From positions 91,704 through 155,703 of the forward strand of contig NZ_CALPCI010000004.1 of the NCBI RefSeq assembly GCF_943192935.1: a stretch of DNA of 64,000 bases, read 5' to 3'. Shown one piece after another: positions 44,378 to 53,228 of the stretch. Source of the DNA: Limosilactobacillus caecicola (lineage in GTDB: Bacteria > Bacillota > Bacilli > Lactobacillales > Lactobacillaceae). The notes under the pieces are model-generated. The model was not told the origin of the DNA and made no database searches. It saw only the letters and a program-made list of their open reading frames with translations. A program made the position numbers and the translations under genes. The number at the start of each line of letters is the position of its first letter. Within the stretch, counting starts at the first letter, position 1.

Positions 44378-45586
44378 TTACATTGACAAGTAGCGATCCA
44401 TCAATCCGCTATATCCAGTATTAAACGTTTTTACATAATAGCGCATATAAACTGCTAACGAATTACCCAATCTATTGCAGGCGTAACTGTAATCACCAAG
44501 TCTTGCTAACCTGGTTCCACAAGTTGTTCTAAGGGTATAACAACTCAATGGTAGCTCCCCATTATTAACACCAATTCGACGACAAAGTTCCTTTAACATA
44601 TCATTCATTGACCGCTGGGTGACTGGATAACCCAATCTGGCTAGTCGGTAGTCCGTCAAATTCAAAAATAGTAAGTCACTAGTGGTTTGCAGACCTTTTT
44701 ATTTTATAAACTCTTTCTGTTTTTTCTTAAAAACTTGCAACTGGTCATAAAGCCGCTGAGTTATTGGCGGGGTGAGACGACTTTCACCTTTGCGACGGGC
44801 TTTAAGATGACCGTTTAACCCCTTAGTCAATTCCGAATAAGAATCGTTAATCCGGAACACCCAGTGACATTCGTCTTGGGTCAGATTAGTCAGCTTCAAT
44901 GCTTGAATTTCCTGTGGGCGCATTCCGGTTTCCGCTTCGACCCACAATGCCATCCTAACTACCCATCTTTGGATTGGGATCTGAGTTAAATCGTCTTGAA
45001 TGGCTTGCCGAAAGGCCTGAAACTCTTGATCCATCATTGCATACTTCTCTTTAGTGATGGATTGCTTATCCCGTCTGAAAAAGTTGTCAATTGGCCGCTT
45101 AGGAACTGGTGATTTGACAATCACATCACCCTCCAGCGTTAGGAAGTAGGTTCTCAATTGCTGTAACAGCTTACTAGCAGTGGAATGAGTGGTAATACTA
45201 GCATGGTGTTCTCTAGCATAGGTAGTAATGAACTCTCTGATCGTATCTTCATCACAGTTTCTGACCTTCACTCCACCTAGATAACAATGCACCATTTTCT
45301 CCGTATAACGCCAGGTCTTAATAGAAGCTGGACTCCAGCGTTCCATTTTGATCTGCTTATTAATCCATTCAGATAAAGCCTGTGGGAGGTACTTGCTTCC
45401 AGTATTAAAATCATGACCCGTCTTGATTTGATCAATCAGATCTGCCTCAATTTTTCTAGCTTTCGACTTCGTTTCCGCATAGTGAACTGGTGCCGAAATC
45501 AGCTTTCCATGCACACTGGTCTGTGGTCTGATCCAATACTGACCACAATGCTTACTGTTTTTATTAGTAACTAGTCGTATCGTCAA
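44378..45586 (-). pseudogene. int: Tyrosine integrase interrupted by an in-frame stop
   Basis: One frame of 402 codons broken by TAA at 44699-44701; the reading frame continues unchanged on both sides. The N-terminal half has an arm-binding-like domain and core-binding domain, then the first catalytic Arg (ETGMRPQEIQAL). The C-terminal part has SCYTLRTTCGTRLA (second Arg; usual His replaced by Tyr), LGNSL (His to Asn) and Tyr in MRYYVK. So besides the stop, two catalytic His are changed. It would have inserted the island at tRNA-Thr. Confidence 0.82.
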
Positions 45587-45620
45587 ACTTCATCACTCCT
45601 AGAACCCATTAATAAAAATA

Positions 45621-45824
45621 TTAACGCGCTCGCCAAGTTGTGACCTGCCTGAATCCCGCAGTTTTGAGCCAATTTACAACCTCATCAACCACAAAGTAGC
45701 GTCTAGATTTCGGATCCAGCTGATGATACGGCATACCCAGCCGGATTAAAGTGTAGATGTAACCATTGCTACATCCAATAATGTCCGCCAGTGTTTTCAA
45801 GTTAACAATTTCATCTTTAACCAT
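45621..45824 (-). CDS. xis: Excisionase-like helix-turn-helix protein
   Basis: 67 residues. NLKTLADIIGCSNGYIYTLIRLGMPYHQLDPKSRRYFVVDEVVNWL is a MerR/AlpA-type winged helix as in excisionases. ATG 45824 has AAAGGAA upstream. Lies 35 bases before the integrase gene, the usual xis-int order on this strand. Confidence 0.75.
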   Translation of the reverse strand: MVKDEIVNLKTLADIIGCSNGYIYTLIRLGMPYHQLDPKSRRYFVVDEVVNWLKTAGFRQVTTWRAR

Positions 45825-45991
45825 GCCAATTTCCTTTCTCAACTTGTTACTTTTTTATTAGCTTTTCAATTTTCTTAATAGCATTTACATATACCTCTCT
45901 AAGAGCATTGGGCAACATAAACATTTACTAATATTTTTATTTTGTCGCTATATTCGTATATTGCGTTAGGACTTAGTACAAATTTAGCCTT

Positions 45992-46264
45992 TTATCGCTT
46001 ATCCTGTTTGCCATCATTTGCATTCTCCCCATCATCCACAAGACTCTTAACCAACTCGTTCATCCGAATGTAATTTAGCATTAATTCGTTATAAGAACCC
46101 ACTGGAAGGTAAACCCCTTTAACCATTCCCTCTTTATCATCAATTTCAACCTCTAAACGATCATCCTCACTTAACTTGTCAAATATATTAAATTCCTGGA
46201 ATCTTTCTATGAAGTCTTTCTTAGTTACCTTTACGAGTTTAAGTTCTCTTGCAAAACGTGACAT
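45992..46264 (-). CDS. Small acidic hypothetical protein of replication module
   Basis: 90 residues, not recognised. KVTKKDFIERFQEFNIFDKLSEDDRLEVEIDDKEGMVKGVYLP, acidic middle, helical end. ATG 46264 has AAAGGAAG upstream. Between the polymerase-helicase gene and the excisionase. Confidence 0.6.
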   Translation of the reverse strand: MSRFARELKLVKVTKKDFIERFQEFNIFDKLSEDDRLEVEIDDKEGMVKGVYLPVGSYNELMLNYIRMNELVKSLVDDGENANDGKQDKR

Positions 46265-46331
46265 TTTTATTCTTCCTTTCCATCTCATTCTTTAAGTTCC
46301 ATGTTAAAATTAATGTAATTAAATATTTTTG

Positions 46332-49013
46332 TTAGTTACTGAATTTAAAGGTCTTAAATACTTCATTGGCGTGAGGGTATTTATCCTTTAAATTTCCGTA
46401 ACCGTGATGCCATGTTTTTAATGACTTGATTTCACCAGTATCGAGATCCACACTATTTACTTGATCTGGCATAAGATTGAAGTCACTTAGCATGGCTTTT
46501 ATTTTTTCTTGGGTTAGCTGATCATCATTAGAACAAATCACTTTCTGGAAGGTTCTCCCATTAAAGTGTTTACGCTTCAAAACGAGCCCTAATAATTCCA
46601 GCTGATCCGTAAATGACCGATAAGATACCCCTGGTTGCTTAGCTTCATCCTTATAAACATTAAAGAGTTTATTAGCCTGCACCCCAATGAAGTCATAAGG
46701 TGAAGTGATTCCTTGATTTTCAAAGAATAGTTCCAATGAATCATTGAGCACCGACAACTTAGATGCTGCTGAATACTTGTGATCAAAGATTTCTGCCCGT
46801 TCTTTATCAGTCATTTTCATTAAATTAGCAGCTTCCCGCATGATGATATAGAACAATGCTTGCCATACCTTCGGATTATTAATAAAATCAGCAACTTTAA
46901 TGACATTGCCGTTCTCATCTTTAATCGGATCTTCTTTGAGCGTCTTCGGCGAATCAATCACGAACATTCTAGCTGCGGTTCCTTCCTGCGTAACTTGCGG
47001 TATAGAATTAGTCGCGATTACGATTAGTGAAGGTAATGTTACTGGATGATCCCGCTCATATTTTGCAGATGCATTCTGTGCTACCCCAGAAATCACCCCA
47101 TTAATTACTGTTCCCGCATTCGCAGTAATAATATTATTCCGACTAGAGGACTGAAAATCATCAAACCATAACATTAACATACCGCTCTTAGAATCATTGA
47201 GAGCAATGTAATGCCCGTCAGTAAAGGCATTATTAACATTCTGTGTATTAGAAATGATGTTGGAACCAACCTGATCAGGATCATTAAAAACTTTTTCTAG
47301 CAAGTTTGCTAATGTACTCTTTCCAGCACCACTCTTACCTTTTAGTACAATAAAAGTTCTTAATTCCTTTATAATCTCTGTATGTTGGAGTGGAATTAGA
47401 CCAAGCATTGCTTTTAGCTGACGCTCCTGTTTAGGAGCCAGATGTTTAAGAAAATTATTAACCTGATAGTATTCTGTGCTGTTAACAATGCCCGGACTAT
47501 AGTTAACGTTCACATGATGTCCAACCACATGACCATACTGTGTATCGATTTGGATCTTACCTTTACCATTCAACCAGATGGTCTGGGTATCGGAATTGAA
47601 GCCACTCTCTAAAGTGTCTTGGTATTTGTCGTCCTGAAGCAGTGCTAAAACATTATTTTTAACCAAGTCAAAATGTTGCTTCTGCTTCTTATTCATGTAC
47701 TTTTTCAGCAAATGATTAACCACCGAAGCCTTAGAGCTATACACATTATGACTATCCTTTACCATCAGCTGACCATTAATCACAACGGTATTCGGATCGT
47801 TATATACCATATCGGCCATATCCAGCTGAGACAATCCATGCCTTTTTCTCAGTTTAGTTAAATAATTACCTACTTGGTTAGGGTTTTCATTATTTTGAAT
47901 CGCCCAAGCTTGAGCGGTCATAGTAAGCAGGTTGTACTGATAAGCCAGATTAACATTACTTTGTTGAATCTTCTTTACCTCATACTCTAACCACTCTTCA
48001 ATGCTTTGGTCATTGCCAATAGGGTCAATAACTGACGGCATGTAATTATTAATAACTTGAACTCGACTATTATCCAAATAATCATCAATATCTTGGATTT
48101 CATCAATCTTAATGGTCTGGCCCAACAAATTAACTCGACCTTTAAGTTTATCTCCAGTAGCAAAAACCTGATTCTGCAATGCCCGCTTCGTGAACTGATA
48201 TGCCCAATCATCAGGATCATTATCATCACCTAGGGAAACATTGTAGAAATGCTTCTTCGGTACCTTATAGTCAATATCATCAATCCCAGCTTGCTGAAGA
48301 ATTTTATCCAGATCCTTGAATTGTTCCTGTTCATCCAAAGCCTCTAAGCCATCAACATCTGGTTCAAACATGTAACGATAAAGCACTCTAATCACCTCTC
48401 CTTCTTTTTCTTTGGCTAATGCTAATATATCTTGATCAACCTCATCTGGCTTCAGTGTCCTCAAGCTCTGTCTTGTTTTCCGTCGATACAGCGAATTAAC
48501 ATCGAATTCATGATTTCGGCACTTATAATCTGCTGGTGAATTGATCAGTATATATTCCTGCGGGTTCTTAATAATTCCGTACTTCCACTTCTTAGTAGAG
48601 AAAGTTAAATGCGGAATCTGTTGCTGGCAATATTGTTCAAACTTGGCAAACTCCTGATCAAACCTCTTACCGACCTGCATGATGAAGCCATCATTAAGAC
48701 ACGCTAAAACATTATTAAGTCCCCAGTAGTTTAGAACATCGAACATAAAATTCATGGAGCTGAATACTGGGAGCAGCCGATTAACGTATCTCCCTCTGCC
48801 ACTATCATTAGTAGAACAGGACTGATTAAGCCGGAACTTGATGTCCGCCCTTTCCTGAACTAGCTTGGGATTAGACTTATAACCGTCAATCTTTTCAATC
48901 GATCTCTTCCTATTATATAGGGCTTGATATTGACCACTTAGCAAACCAAGATCATAAGCAAAAGTAGGAAGCATTGAATGAATATCAATCTGTACCACAT
49001 TATGTGCAACCAC
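46332..49013 (-). CDS. Family-B DNA polymerase palm fused to SF3 helicase, 5'-truncated
   Basis: 893 residues from GTG 49013; the frame is open back to 49091 (KGSFQNDAKSTFKF) with no proper start. N-terminus: polymerase B motif A DIHSMLP (residues 10-16), motif B KFRLNQSCS (59-67) and motif C LNDGF (Asp108), spaced as in protein-primed polymerases. The exonuclease and front half are missing. C-terminal half: SF3 helicase Walker A GKSGAGKST (about 561), Walker B MLWFDDFQ (about 617) and motif C VIATNSIPQ (about 669). It is a replication protein of the island, probably inactive as a polymerase. Confidence 0.8.
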   Translation of the reverse strand: MVAHNVVQIDIHSMLPTFAYDLGLLSGQYQALYNRKRSIEKIDGYKSNPKLVQERADIKFRLNQSCSTNDSGRGRYVNRLLPVFSSMNFMFDVLNYWGLNNVLACLNDGFIMQVGKRFDQEFAKFEQYCQQQIPHLTFSTKKWKYGIIKNPQEYILINSPADYKCRNHEFDVNSLYRRKTRQSLRTLKPDEVDQDILALAKEKEGEVIRVLYRYMFEPDVDGLEALDEQEQFKDLDKILQQAGIDDIDYKVPKKHFYNVSLGDDNDPDDWAYQFTKRALQNQVFATGDKLKGRVNLLGQTIKIDEIQDIDDYLDNSRVQVINNYMPSVIDPIGNDQSIEEWLEYEVKKIQQSNVNLAYQYNLLTMTAQAWAIQNNENPNQVGNYLTKLRKRHGLSQLDMADMVYNDPNTVVINGQLMVKDSHNVYSSKASVVNHLLKKYMNKKQKQHFDLVKNNVLALLQDDKYQDTLESGFNSDTQTIWLNGKGKIQIDTQYGHVVGHHVNVNYSPGIVNSTEYYQVNNFLKHLAPKQERQLKAMLGLIPLQHTEIIKELRTFIVLKGKSGAGKSTLANLLEKVFNDPDQVGSNIISNTQNVNNAFTDGHYIALNDSKSGMLMLWFDDFQSSSRNNIITANAGTVINGVISGVAQNASAKYERDHPVTLPSLIVIATNSIPQVTQEGTAARMFVIDSPKTLKEDPIKDENGNVIKVADFINNPKVWQALFYIIMREAANLMKMTDKERAEIFDHKYSAASKLSVLNDSLELFFENQGITSPYDFIGVQANKLFNVYKDEAKQPGVSYRSFTDQLELLGLVLKRKHFNGRTFQKVICSNDDQLTQEKIKAMLSDFNLMPDQVNSVDLDTGEIKSLKTWHHGYGNLKDKYPHANEVFKTFKFSN

Positions 49014-49087
49014 TTTATTAGCAGCATAAATGCCATTCTTCGTAAACTTAAACGTTGATTTAGCATCATTTTGGAATGATCCTTTGC

Positions 49088-49252
49088 CTACTCACTAAAT
49101 ACCTGTTCTGGTAGCAGTTTTATCGCTTCACTCTTACCAGACTCATTTTCACACTGTCGACTAAACTCTTTGTTTAGTTGAAGTATTTCTGCTTGAAGTA
49201 AGTAAGAAGGTGTACTCGGGAAAGTCATAATTCCACTATCGTCGATTAACAT
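49088..49252 (-). CDS. 54-residue ORF before the polymerase-helicase
   Basis: Short ORF (MLIDDSGIMTFPSTPSYLLQ.. to QVFSE) with AGGTGA seven bases upstream of the ATG. Its end overlaps the point where the polymerase frame opens, so it may be a small replication protein or the joined remnant of the lost polymerase 5' part. Not recognised. Confidence 0.5.
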   Translation of the reverse strand: MLIDDSGIMTFPSTPSYLLQAEILQLNKEFSRQCENESGKSEAIKLLPEQVFSE

Positions 49253-49258
49253 TCTGTT

Positions 49259-49732
49259 TCACCTCAACCAGTCTACGGGCCAGCCACTCTTCATCTTCTT
49301 GAAATAGTGCTTCATACGAACATTAATGAGACCGAAGTCCATATCTGCTGTTGGATCATTATCAACAACTCTAAAGACACCTCTGTCATCAATTCGACAA
49401 TTGGCAATCTCCCGTAGCCGTCTTTCGAAGATTTGTTTAAATACTGGATGTTGTAACTCCGAGTGTGCTTCGACCAAATCAGAGAATCTAGAATAACGTA
49501 CAACTCTAAGGTCAGAATATCCTGGCTCATATATTTTTTCATATGCATTAGAAAACAAACGCTCACCAGTTACTTCCTTAGCCATACCACTAAATTTAGT
49601 AATCTGAAATAATACATTAAGGTGAGGAATTATAATACCAATCCCGCCATTATAATTTCCATGGTGCTTACGAATAAAAACTGCAAAGTAAAATTGGGGA
49701 TCTGTCTTCTTTCTTACTAAACCATTGGCCAT
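49259..49732 (-). CDS. Hypothetical protein of replication module
   Basis: 157 residues, not recognised. It resembles small phage/plasmid proteins encoded before replication genes: YFAVFIRKHHGNYNGGIGIIIPHLN at the start, basic end HYFKKMKSGWPVDWLR. AAAGGAAG precedes the ATG. Its stop is seven bases before the 54-residue ORF start. Confidence 0.6.
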   Translation of the reverse strand: MANGLVRKKTDPQFYFAVFIRKHHGNYNGGIGIIIPHLNVLFQITKFSGMAKEVTGERLFSNAYEKIYEPGYSDLRVVRYSRFSDLVEAHSELQHPVFKQIFERRLREIANCRIDDRGVFRVVDNDPTADMDFGLINVRMKHYFKKMKSGWPVDWLR

Positions 49733-49783
49733 GTTAAAAACTTCCTTTCGATTTCATTGTTGACTTTTATTATTTTTATATAA

Positions 49784-49825
49784 TTATTCTGTTGGAATAG
49801 GTCCTGCTCTTATTTGCTTTAGCAT
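49784..49825 (-). CDS. 13-residue leader peptide
   Basis: MLKQIRAGPIPTE with AGGAG seven bases upstream of ATG; 50 bases before the 157-residue gene. Possible attenuation leader or nothing. Confidence 0.3.
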   Translation of the reverse strand: MLKQIRAGPIPTE

Positions 49826-50302
49826 AATAATCGCTCCTAGATTTTATTAATTTATTATTAATATTTATTTATATATTCATGATACAAAATTTAATAATCA
49901 ACGGACGAAAAAATTTAAATTTTTTCGATATTTTTTTATTTATAATATAAAAACTGATAGATAAACATTAAACAGATAAAATCAATGTATGTTTGTAACA
50001 AAAGTACATTAAATTTGGCTAAATTCGTCTTATAAAAGTTCTGAATTAGCCGTCAATTTTCTAATTTTTAGTCAAACATTTGAATCAATTCACAGTGATA
50101 AAGTTAATGGTCATACTAAATGACCATTGCCAAACACCATTTCTAATAGTCTGTTGCAGTATTATTCATTAGTGAAAATGCCCATAACCTCAAATTAATA
50201 AGGCTACGGGCATTTTCACATTCAACATTCCAACTTACGCTTCTTTATGCTGACAGCTTGCTTTTAATTACTATTACATGTTCAACCAATATTAGACTAA
50301 AC
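49826..50302. other. AT-rich non-coding stretch
   Basis: No gene. Contains AAAAAATTTAAATTTTTT (about 49913-49930) palindrome, a GCCCATAACCT..AGGCTACGGGC hairpin with T/A flanks (about 50179-50214, likely terminator) and long A/T runs that could be a replication origin melting region for the neighbouring polymerase-helicase. Confidence 0.45.
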
Positions 50303-50765
50303 AGGTGTCGGTTGTGCCAGGCTTTTGAGTAAAACATAATCAATAATAATTAACTACTAATTTCAACATCAATTACTATTATTTCTCTCCATTAATTGGT
50401 TAATTTAAAAAGTTCTTCTTAAAACCTGACACCTTTGACACATTTTCTTCCAATGCCTTGATACCACTGACTTCAATCATTATTTATTGATTGGCACCAT
50501 AATTATTAAGAGGTTTCCTAATACTTGCTATAACAGTAATCTGCTGGTGCCAGCTAACTTAACACCAGAGTGACACCATTTGAGTTAATAACTAGCCTTT
50601 TTCAAAATACAAAGTCCGGTGTCAAAAATGGTGTCGCACATCTGCTAAAATGTGTCGGTTTAGCTGACACCGAACTTCAGCTTGACTATGTAAATTTGAT
50701 TATATTTACTGCAAGACCCTGATTTAAAGATTTTAAACTAATGGATAAAGCAGTTATATTAAGAT
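50303..50765. repeat. 460-bp direct repeat, left copy
   Basis: Starts AGGTGTCGGTTGTG and ends near CTATGTAAATTTGATT..GGATAAA. Same order of blocks as 51162-51635: AAAACCTGACACCTTTGACAC, CCTTGATACCACTG, GGTGTCGCACATCTGCTAAA. Contains about ten GTGTC/GACAC motifs in both orientations. Confidence 0.8.
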
Positions 50766-50771
50766 ACAGAA

Positions 50772-50801
50772 AAACCGCTCAGCCCGAAAGCCAAGCGGTC
50801 G
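50772..50801 (-). terminator. Hairpin, terminator-like on the minus strand
   Basis: ACCGCTCAGC pairs with GCCAAGCGGT; on the minus strand it is followed by TTTTTCTG. It suggests an antisense transcript through the RNA region. Confidence 0.45.
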
Positions 50802-50816
50802 TCAAAGTCGCTAAAC

Positions 50817-51003
50817 CATGCTATAATATAACCGTAAATGAGAATATATTATATTCAACAATTAGGCTGATAGCTTAACGGTAGCGCTCTTGTTCTGGTG
50901 TACGGCAATACACCACCAGCCAAGCGCAACAGAGTACACCCTCAAGGGTATCAGCTCCTAAGTTGACAACTTGTGCATTGGTGGTCGCCAGTGCACTTTT
51001 TTA
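50817..51003 (+). ncRNA. Structured RNA with tRNA-like fold
   Basis: Extended -10 TGCTATAAT (50819-50827). The RNA folds with GCTGATA (50866) pairing to TATCAGC (50949-50955), a D-arm-like GCT-TAACGGT-AGC, a long central arm CTCT.GTT../..AACAGAG enclosing TGGTGTA/TACACCA, and a T-arm-like ACCC-TCA-AGGGT. A terminator GTGCATTGG/CCAGTGCAC with TTTTTT ends it at 50973-51003. No standard anticodon loop is seen, so it is not a normal tRNA. Confidence 0.55.
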
Positions 51004-51161
51004 TTATAACAAGTTTATAAGGATGTTGAAGAATTACTTTTCTTGCATTTGTTGATCATGAACTTCCTTTTTGGCTAAATGAAGCTTTTCAGGATTAATA
51101 ATATTAGACTGATTCATATATTAACAATAGGTATCAAGTTACTTTGGTTGCCTAATTCATT

Positions 51162-51635
51162 AGGTGTCGGTTGTGTCAGGTTTTTGATGAAAACATATTA
51201 AATAACTATTAACTACTCTTTTTTACATTAATTACTATTATTTTTCTTCATTTAATAGTTAATTTAAAATGTTCTTCTTAAAACCTGACACCTTTGACAC
51301 TTTATTTCTCAACACCTTGATACCACTGGTTTTAGCCAACATTCCTCTATTGACACCAAAATAATTCCAATATGTCCCAATGCTTGATATAACAATAATC
51401 TGCTAGTGTCGGCTTAACTAGCACCATACCGACACCAATCGGGTTAATAACTGACACTTTTCAAATTTCAAAGTCCAGTGTCAAAAACGGTGTCGCACAT
51501 CTGCTAAAATGTGTCAGCTAAACCGACACCTAATTTCAACTTGGCTATGTAGATTTCCACCCATTCGCACTATATTTAATGCAAGCCTGTTCAAAAACTT
51601 AAAAGTTCGCGGATAAATAAAAAAGCGTTATTATA
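51162..51635. repeat. 460-bp direct repeat, right copy
   Basis: Starts AGGTGTCGGTTGTG; same block order as the left copy with scattered differences. It ends just before the serine recombinase gene, whose promoter must lie in it. Motif GTGTC/GACAC recurs throughout. Confidence 0.8.
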
Positions 51636-51684
51636 TCAACACAAACAAATGTTCGTTTACTTTATTCGGAAAGGTTTTGATAAA

Positions 51685-52257
51685 ATGACTCAAGTCTTGG
51701 GATATGCACGTGTTTCTACCAGCTCACAATCCTTGGATGATCAAATTCAGCAATTAAAGTACGCTGGTATTAATCCCAATAACATCTATGCAGAAAAATT
51801 CACTGGTACCACCACACACCGGCCTAAATTCGAAGAGCTAATCCATAAAGTTCAGCCGGGTGACACTATCACCGTTACCAAACTGGACCGTCTTGCCAGA
51901 AATACTCGTGAGGCACTTAATGTTCTTGATCCATTAATGGATAGAGGTGTTAAGTTCCACATATTGAATATTGGCATGCTAGACAACTCCACCGTGGGAC
52001 GTTTGGTCAAGACAATTCTGCTAGCCGTCGCCACGATGGAGCGCGACATGATCGTTGAGCGAACACAAGAGGGTAAGCGTTGGGCTCGTGAACACAAACC
52101 TAATTATCACGAAGGCCGACCACCACGCTCTATCACGCCACACTATCGCGCTGCTTATAATTATCTTCAGCAACATACCTACAAAGATACATCCAAGGCC
52201 TTTGACATCTCTATTTCCACATTACAGCGCATCAAGAATCAGATAGAACATAACTAA
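51685..52257 (+). CDS. Serine recombinase (resolvase/invertase family)
   Basis: 190 residues. Catalytic Ser in GYARVSTSSQSLDDQ, then KLDRLARNTREALNVLDPL and the E-helix LLAVATMERDMIVERTQEGK, plus a C-terminal HTH (DTSKAFDISISTLQRIKNQ). Starts at ATG 51685 with AAAGG upstream. It could resolve dimers or recombine between the two 460-bp repeats upstream. Confidence 0.92.
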   Translation: MTQVLGYARVSTSSQSLDDQIQQLKYAGINPNNIYAEKFTGTTTHRPKFEELIHKVQPGDTITVTKLDRLARNTREALNVLDPLMDRGVKFHILNIGMLDNSTVGRLVKTILLAVATMERDMIVERTQEGKRWAREHKPNYHEGRPPRSITPHYRAAYNYLQQHTYKDTSKAFDISISTLQRIKNQIEHN

Positions 52258-52320
52258 AAAGCGGCATAATAATATATAATCCTGAACCGGAAGATTATAT
52301 TATTATGCCGCTTGTACTTT
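52257..52320 (+). terminator. Terminator of the recombinase gene
   Basis: GCGGCATAATAATATA / TATATTATTATGCCGC, 16-bp arms with AACCGG loop, A run before and T-rich after; works both ways. Confidence 0.85.
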
Positions 52321-52335
52321 ATTAAGGAGGTCGTT

Positions 52336-52842
52336 ATGCAATATCAAGAACAACCACTAGTCTATTTAATTGACGCCACCGGCCCTGTCTACACGAGGTT
52401 TGATGAGATCACTCAGCTAGTTATTGTAGATTTGCAAGGTAAAGTATTATTTCACCAGGTATTTAAACATAATTATGAACCCTGGCATGTATTACCATCT
52501 GATGATGACCTTATAAACTCACCCAATTTGTTACCATTTAGTTACTACTACCATCAGATTCAATCTATCTTTGATTCTGCTACTACTTTAATTGGCTTTG
52601 ATAATGCCTACTATGCAGACCCTTTCCTGTACAACCAAGGCGTTGAACTACCAGATGTCCCGCCTATTGATATAAAGAAAGAGTTTTGCCAACTCGCCGG
52701 CTACTCTCCAGAAATCACTAGTATCTTCGATGTGATGAGCTACTTCCACTATGATGATAGCTTAACCAGCAAGAACAGTACTTTAGTAGACTTAGCTAAG
52801 GTAACCGCTTTTGCCTATACAAAAATAAGGAGTATCTCATAG
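52336..52842 (+). CDS. DnaQ-like exonuclease-fold protein, catalytic Glu missing
   Basis: 168 residues. It follows the DEDD exonuclease outline: VYLIDATGP, FDEITQLVIVDLQGKVLFHQVF, then LIGFDNAYYADPFLYNQG. The usual first motif Asp-x-Glu reads Asp-Ala-Thr, and the final His/Asp motif is weak, so it may only bind DNA. AAGGAGG precedes the ATG. Between the recombinase and a shared terminator; common on lactobacillus plasmids by layout. Confidence 0.55.
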   Translation: MQYQEQPLVYLIDATGPVYTRFDEITQLVIVDLQGKVLFHQVFKHNYEPWHVLPSDDDLINSPNLLPFSYYYHQIQSIFDSATTLIGFDNAYYADPFLYNQGVELPDVPPIDIKKEFCQLAGYSPEITSIFDVMSYFHYDDSLTSKNSTLVDLAKVTAFAYTKIRSIS

Positions 52843-52871
52843 CAATACGTTATTGCTGGAGATACTCCTTA
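52826..52871. terminator. Bidirectional terminator between converging genes
   Basis: TAAGGAGTATCTC / GAGATACTCCTTA with inner AGCAATA/TATTGCT; overlaps the exonuclease-like stop. Confidence 0.85.
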
Positions 52872-52873
52872 TA

Positions 52874-53182
52874 TTAATCCTGTTGATTATTATTGTTTTG
52901 TAGAAGCCTGACCTTTAGTTCAAGACTCTTATTATCCTTTTTTAATTCCCTTAATTCAGCCATATCACGTTTATGACGATCTTCCAGGTCCTCCATGAGG
53001 TCTTGTAACTTAGTAAAAGTCGATGGGGTTAAGAACATACCTAATTCGATGTTCTTCCTCCTGACAGTTACAGCAATCTGATGTTCCTCAGCAAATTTAT
53101 AGATGTAAGCAAAGCTGCCAATAAATTGCTGAGTCGTCACCCCATAATTTTGGTGAAAATCTTGCTTAAACAAGGCAATCAC
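52874..53182 (-). CDS. Hypothetical coiled-coil protein
   Basis: 102 residues, not recognised. N-terminal ALFKQDFHQNYGVTTQQFIGSFAYIYKFAEEHQIAV, C-terminal coiled coil (LQDLMEDLEDRHKRDMAELRELKKDNKSLELKVRLLQ). Possibly plasmid-type regulator or partition accessory. GGAGAGTG precedes the ATG. Confidence 0.6.
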   Translation of the reverse strand: MIALFKQDFHQNYGVTTQQFIGSFAYIYKFAEEHQIAVTVRRKNIELGMFLTPSTFTKLQDLMEDLEDRHKRDMAELRELKKDNKSLELKVRLLQNNNNQQD

Positions 53183-53228
53183 TCTCCTTAAAATAATTTG
53201 ATTACATCAATATTTTAAGGAAAATTAT

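Noticed and set aside
47673..48229. Small frames opposite or out of phase with the polymerase-helicase gene
   Set aside because: Low-complexity Ile/Leu/His-rich shadows without ribosome sites.
49013..49080. An overlapping small ORF starting ATGATG after AAAGGAT before the polymerase
   Set aside because: It is out of phase, short, hydrophobic by chance and ends inside the palm motif; probably a by-product of the truncation.
50866..50955. A standard tRNA gene in the structured RNA region
   Set aside because: Acceptor- and T-arm-like pairings exist, but D-stem is only three pairs, the central arm is far too long and there is no seven-base anticodon loop.
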